8,562 bases of DNA from Bacillota bacterium (GTDB taxonomy: Bacteria; Bacillota; Clostridia; Lachnospirales; Cellulosilyticaceae). The DNA is taken from NCBI GenBank assembly GCA_023393125.1, contig JAEWMQ010000025.1, positions 1 to 8,562 on the forward strand, written 5' to 3'. Shown piece after piece: positions 6,471 to 8,562 of this stretch. Numbering within the stretch: the stretch's first letter is position 1; each line of letters starts with the position of its first letter. A program made the translations under genes and the position numbers. The notes below the pieces were generated by a model, which saw only the letters and a program-made list of their open reading frames with translations, had not been told where the DNA came from and did not search any database.

Positions 6471-7265
6471 TTATGCTAATAAGATCCTATCATTATCTAA
6501 TTCTTTATGGCTTTCCTTCTTAAACAAAGCTAGTACATCTGGTACTGTCATATTAGCTCTTTGTTCACCCTTAATATCTAGTACAATAGTGCCACTATCC
6601 ATCATAATGGTTCTATTTCCTAAATCCAATGCTGATTGGATGTTATGGGTAATCATCATGGTTGTAATCTGATTCTCTTTAACGATTTCCTTTGTAATCC
6701 TAAGCACCTTCTCAGCTGTACCAGGGTCTAGGGCTGCTGTATGTTCATCTAAAAGTAAAAGCTTTGGTGTTACCAAAGTACTCATGAGCAAGGTCACTGC
6801 CTGCCTTTGTCCCCCAGATAAAAGCCCCATTTTAGTCTTTAGCCTGTCTTCAAGTCCTAAATCTAGTTCAGCTAGCCTCTCTCTAAAAAGTGCTTTTTCT
6901 TTACTACTCATCCCAAAACCAAATCTCTTATTGGTGCTACGAGAGTAGGATAAAAGTAGATTCTCTTCAATAGTCATAGAAGGGGCTGTTCCTTTAAGTG
7001 GATCTTGAAAAAGTCTTCCTATATTTCTAGCTCTTTTGTATTCCTTTTCAAAGGTAATGTATTTACCATCTAAAATAATTTCTCCTTCATCAGAAAGAAA
7101 GTTCCCTGCAATTAAATTGAATAAAGTAGATTTACCAGCACCATTAGAACCAATAATCGTTATGAAATCACCTGATTCTAAGTGTAAGCTTACATCATTC
7201 ATAGCTACCTTTTCATTAACGGTTCCTTTATTGAAGGTCTTACTTAGGTTGTTAATTTTTAGCAT
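6471..7265 (-). CDS. ABC uptake transporter ATPase, tryptophan/tyrosine-type family (COG1101)
   Basis: The 264-residue cytoplasmic ATPase powers the permease encoded just upstream. All motifs are intact: Walker A GSNGAGKST (39-47), Q-loop RLFQDP with Gln87, signature LSGGQ (149-153), Walker B LLLLDEHTAALDP with Glu174, and His207 in MITHN. The DEHTAALDP wording and the segment NIGRLFQDPLKGTAPSMTIEEN (81-102) are characteristic of the COG1101 subfamily paired with COG4120 permeases. Some members of that subfamily are linked to tryptophan (TrpXYZ) or tyrosine uptake by their regulation. The gene starts inside the end of the permease gene (7-nt overlap), with AAGGAAGG as its ribosome site about 7 nt upstream, so translation is coupled. 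It ends 5 nt before the shared terminator. Substrate is uncertain, since no binding protein or recognisable leader is present. Confidence 0.9.
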   Translation of the reverse strand: MLKINNLSKTFNKGTVNEKVAMNDVSLHLESGDFITIIGSNGAGKSTLFNLIAGNFLSDEGEIILDGKYITFEKEYKRARNIGRLFQDPLKGTAPSMTIEENLLLSYSRSTNKRFGFGMSSKEKALFRERLAELDLGLEDRLKTKMGLLSGGQRQAVTLLMSTLVTPKLLLLDEHTAALDPGTAEKVLRITKEIVKENQITTMMITHNIQSALDLGNRTIMMDSGTIVLDIKGEQRANMTVPDVLALFKKESHKELDNDRILLA

Positions 7266-8185
7266 TCGGCATCCTTCCTTTCTCTGATTCTCCTAGATTT
7301 ACTTACACCTTCTTGTATGTACTTTTGTATAACAGGGTAAGAAATAGCAATCCCTACTATAATAGCTGAAATAAGTTTCATACTAGATGCTGTAATATTG
7401 ACTGCTAGTGCAGCCGCAATGATAATTCTATAAATAATAGAACCTAAAACAGCAGCAAATATATTCACTGGAATAGATCTTCTCTTTACAAAGATATCTA
7501 CAATCACCTCTCCTATAATTAAAGAGGCAATACCTATAACCACCATACCTGTCCCCATGCCAGCATCTGCAAAAGACTGCTTTTGAGCAATAAGTGCTCC
7601 CGAAGTTGCTACTAGTGCATTAGCAAGACCAAGTCCAATGATTTTCATTAAGTCTACATTAATAGATGAAGCTCTTACCATTGCCTCATTATCACCTGTT
7701 GCCCTAATAGAAAGACCTAATTTAGTAAATAAAAAGAGTCCTAAAATAATACAAACCACTACTACTACTACAATCCCTATAATCATAACACCTTGATTAC
7801 CAAATAGGGCTTTGGCATAGGTGAAAATAGTATCTGAGCCTAAAAGAGGAACATTAGACTTTTCCTTCATAACCATAATATTAATGGAGTACAAACCTGT
7901 CATAGTTAAAATACCTGCCAGTATTGGTTGTACCTTTAATTTAGTTTGTAAAGTGGCCGTTACCATTCCAGCTAAAACACCTGCCCCCATGGCAAGTAAA
8001 ATCCCTAAAATAGGATGCCCTGCTACAACACAAATAGCAGATATAGCCGCTCCTAAAGTAAAACTACCGTCTACTGTTAGGTCTGGAATATCTAGTATTC
8101 TATAGGAAATAAATAATCCTAAAGTCATCAGTGTATAAAGTAACCCCAGCTCCACCGCTGAGGTAATAGCTATCATATTCATCAT
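7259..8185 (-). CDS. ABC uptake transporter permease, tryptophan/tyrosine-type family (COG4120)
   Basis: The 308-residue protein is almost entirely hydrophobic, with about eight or more membrane helices. It has the BPD_transp_2 (LivH-like) fold used by branched-chain amino acid, sugar and TrpY-type permeases. Recognisable blocks are GLFISYRILDIPDLTVDGSF (23-42) near the N-terminus, GLSIRATGDNEAMVRASSIN (156-175), which is the cytoplasmic coupling loop to the ATPase, and GMGTGMVVIGIASLIIGE (208-225). The tail after about residue 290 is strongly basic and cytoplasmic. Two adjacent ATG codons (8183-8185 and 8180-8182) follow AAAAGGAG at 5 and 8 nt, so the true start may be one residue later. It is the first gene of a two-gene operon with the ATPase. 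The COG2984 substrate-binding lipoprotein that normally precedes it is absent from the 377 nt upstream. Confidence 0.9.
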   Translation of the reverse strand: MMNMIAITSAVELGLLYTLMTLGLFISYRILDIPDLTVDGSFTLGAAISAICVVAGHPILGILLAMGAGVLAGMVTATLQTKLKVQPILAGILTMTGLYSINIMVMKEKSNVPLLGSDTIFTYAKALFGNQGVMIIGIVVVVVVCIILGLFLFTKLGLSIRATGDNEAMVRASSINVDLMKIIGLGLANALVATSGALIAQKQSFADAGMGTGMVVIGIASLIIGEVIVDIFVKRRSIPVNIFAAVLGSIIYRIIIAAALAVNITASSMKLISAIIVGIAISYPVIQKYIQEGVSKSRRIRERKDAEC

Positions 8186-8227
8186 CTAGTCTCCTTTTAT
8201 AATATTGCCATTCATTCTTTTATATTT

Positions 8228-8278
8228 TATATACCAAAAGATGAATTAAGCTTATAACTCAAGTTTAATTCATCTTTT
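8228..8278 (-). promoter_or_regulatory. Inverted repeat overlapping a permease-operon promoter candidate
   Basis: An 18-bp inverted repeat (8236-8253 with 8261-8278, one G/T pair, 7-nt loop) lies 50 nt upstream of the permease gene. Directly beside it, on the minus strand, TGG plus TATATA (8228-8236) forms an extended -10 element. Its weak -35 (TTATAA, 8252-8257, 18-bp spacing) would fall inside the repeat. The repeat may be an operator covering the promoter, or a terminator separating an upstream gene. The stem is AT-rich and ends in TTTT on both strands. No T-box or other known leader motif is visible. Confidence 0.35.
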
Positions 8279-8390
8279 AATGATAATCAATTTTTATTAT
8301 AATAATTATTCTAATTCTCAAATAATTTAATAACTATCATAAGTAAAAATTTATATACTAACACATAAAGTTAAACTGTCGCTATGTAGT

Positions 8391-8534
8391 GCGGCTAGTG
8401 TACTTTCTTCTAGCTGCTATCTCACTCTGCTAAGAAACTCTAAAATCGTAATCCTTATGAACGGGCGAAAACTCGCTATGCTCAGACACTCGCCCTAAAA
8501 CCCATAAGGATTACTTCATTAAGAGTTTCTAAGC
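8391..8534. repeat. Nested inverted-repeat element of unknown type
   Basis: This GC-richer segment stands out from its AT-rich left flank (8280-8370). It has an 8-bp stem with an 11-nt loop (8391-8398 with 8410-8417, one G/T pair). Beside it is a three-level nested fold: outer 13-bp arms with one mismatch (8429-8441 with 8522-8534), a perfect 12-bp middle stem GTAATCCTTATG (8448-8459 with 8503-8514), and an inner GGGCGA/TCGCCC stem (8463-8468 with 8490-8495). The apical loop holds CTCGC twice and the word CGCTATG, which also occurs at 8380-8386 before the first hairpin. There is no T run after the fold on either strand, so it is not a simple terminator. It may be a structured RNA or a palindromic mobile repeat; the right end may lie beyond the window. 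The remaining non-coding sequence of 8280-8390 shows only AT-rich DNA. Confidence 0.45.
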
Positions 8535-8562
8535 TCTGCTCCAAGGCATCTTCCAGCAAGTC

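Noticed and set aside
6466..7287. Plus-strand open frames within the ATPase gene
   Set aside because: Both are antisense to an ATPase with all motifs intact and show no recognisable domain or start signal.
7821..8105. Plus-strand open frame within the permease gene
   Set aside because: It is antisense to a hydrophobic permease and its Pro/Lys-rich reading is an expected artefact of the complement.
8186..8562. T-box or other amino-acid leader upstream of the permease
   Set aside because: No T-box sequence (TGGnACCGCG-like) or specifier-loop arrangement was found on the minus strand; the nested hairpin does not match a leader class I know.

Overview
The base composition (AT-rich), strong GGAGG-type ribosome binding sites and protein types point to a low-GC Gram-positive anaerobe of the Clostridia. 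A Lachnospirales/Cellulosilyticum-like host is my guess, but nothing in the window fixes the genus. All genes except one lie on the minus strand. I see no tRNA, rRNA, CRISPR array, transposase or phage gene.

Left part (1-1780). At the left edge, a minus-strand reading frame resembling an RHS/YD-repeat enters the window without a start codon. Two strong hairpins (78-113 and 125-160) separate it from a three-gene minus-strand set. In transcription order this set encodes an SdpI-family small membrane protein, a HIT-family nucleotide hydrolase/transferase and a GNAT acetyltransferase of the AAC(6')-like type. A likely extended -10 promoter lies at 1748-1776.

Middle (1854-6465). This is a compact drug-efflux locus. 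Two exporter half-transporters, each with a membrane domain fused to an ATPase, overlap by 4 nt (ATGA). They form a textbook asymmetric heterodimer: one half carries the catalytic Glu and switch His, the other has Asp and Gln at those positions. A BmrR-like MerR regulator is divergently transcribed on the plus strand. The 102-nt gap between them holds a dyad inside a 19-bp promoter spacer, the geometry expected for MerR-type activation. The exporter operon ends at a strong terminator (1854-1883). The regulator ends at a 17-bp hairpin shared with the convergent operon.

Right part (6471-8278). A permease and an ATPase, overlapping by 7 nt, match the uptake ABC family that carries tryptophan/tyrosine-type systems (COG4120/COG1101). 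The partner lipoprotein (COG2984) is not in the window. Upstream of the permease an 18-bp inverted repeat overlaps the best promoter candidate.

Right edge (8280-8562). There is no clear gene here. An AT-rich stretch is followed by a GC-richer segment (8391-8534) that folds into an 8-bp hairpin and a three-level nested hairpin with a perfect 12-bp middle stem. This is the least explained part of the window and may be a structured RNA or a palindromic repeat element.
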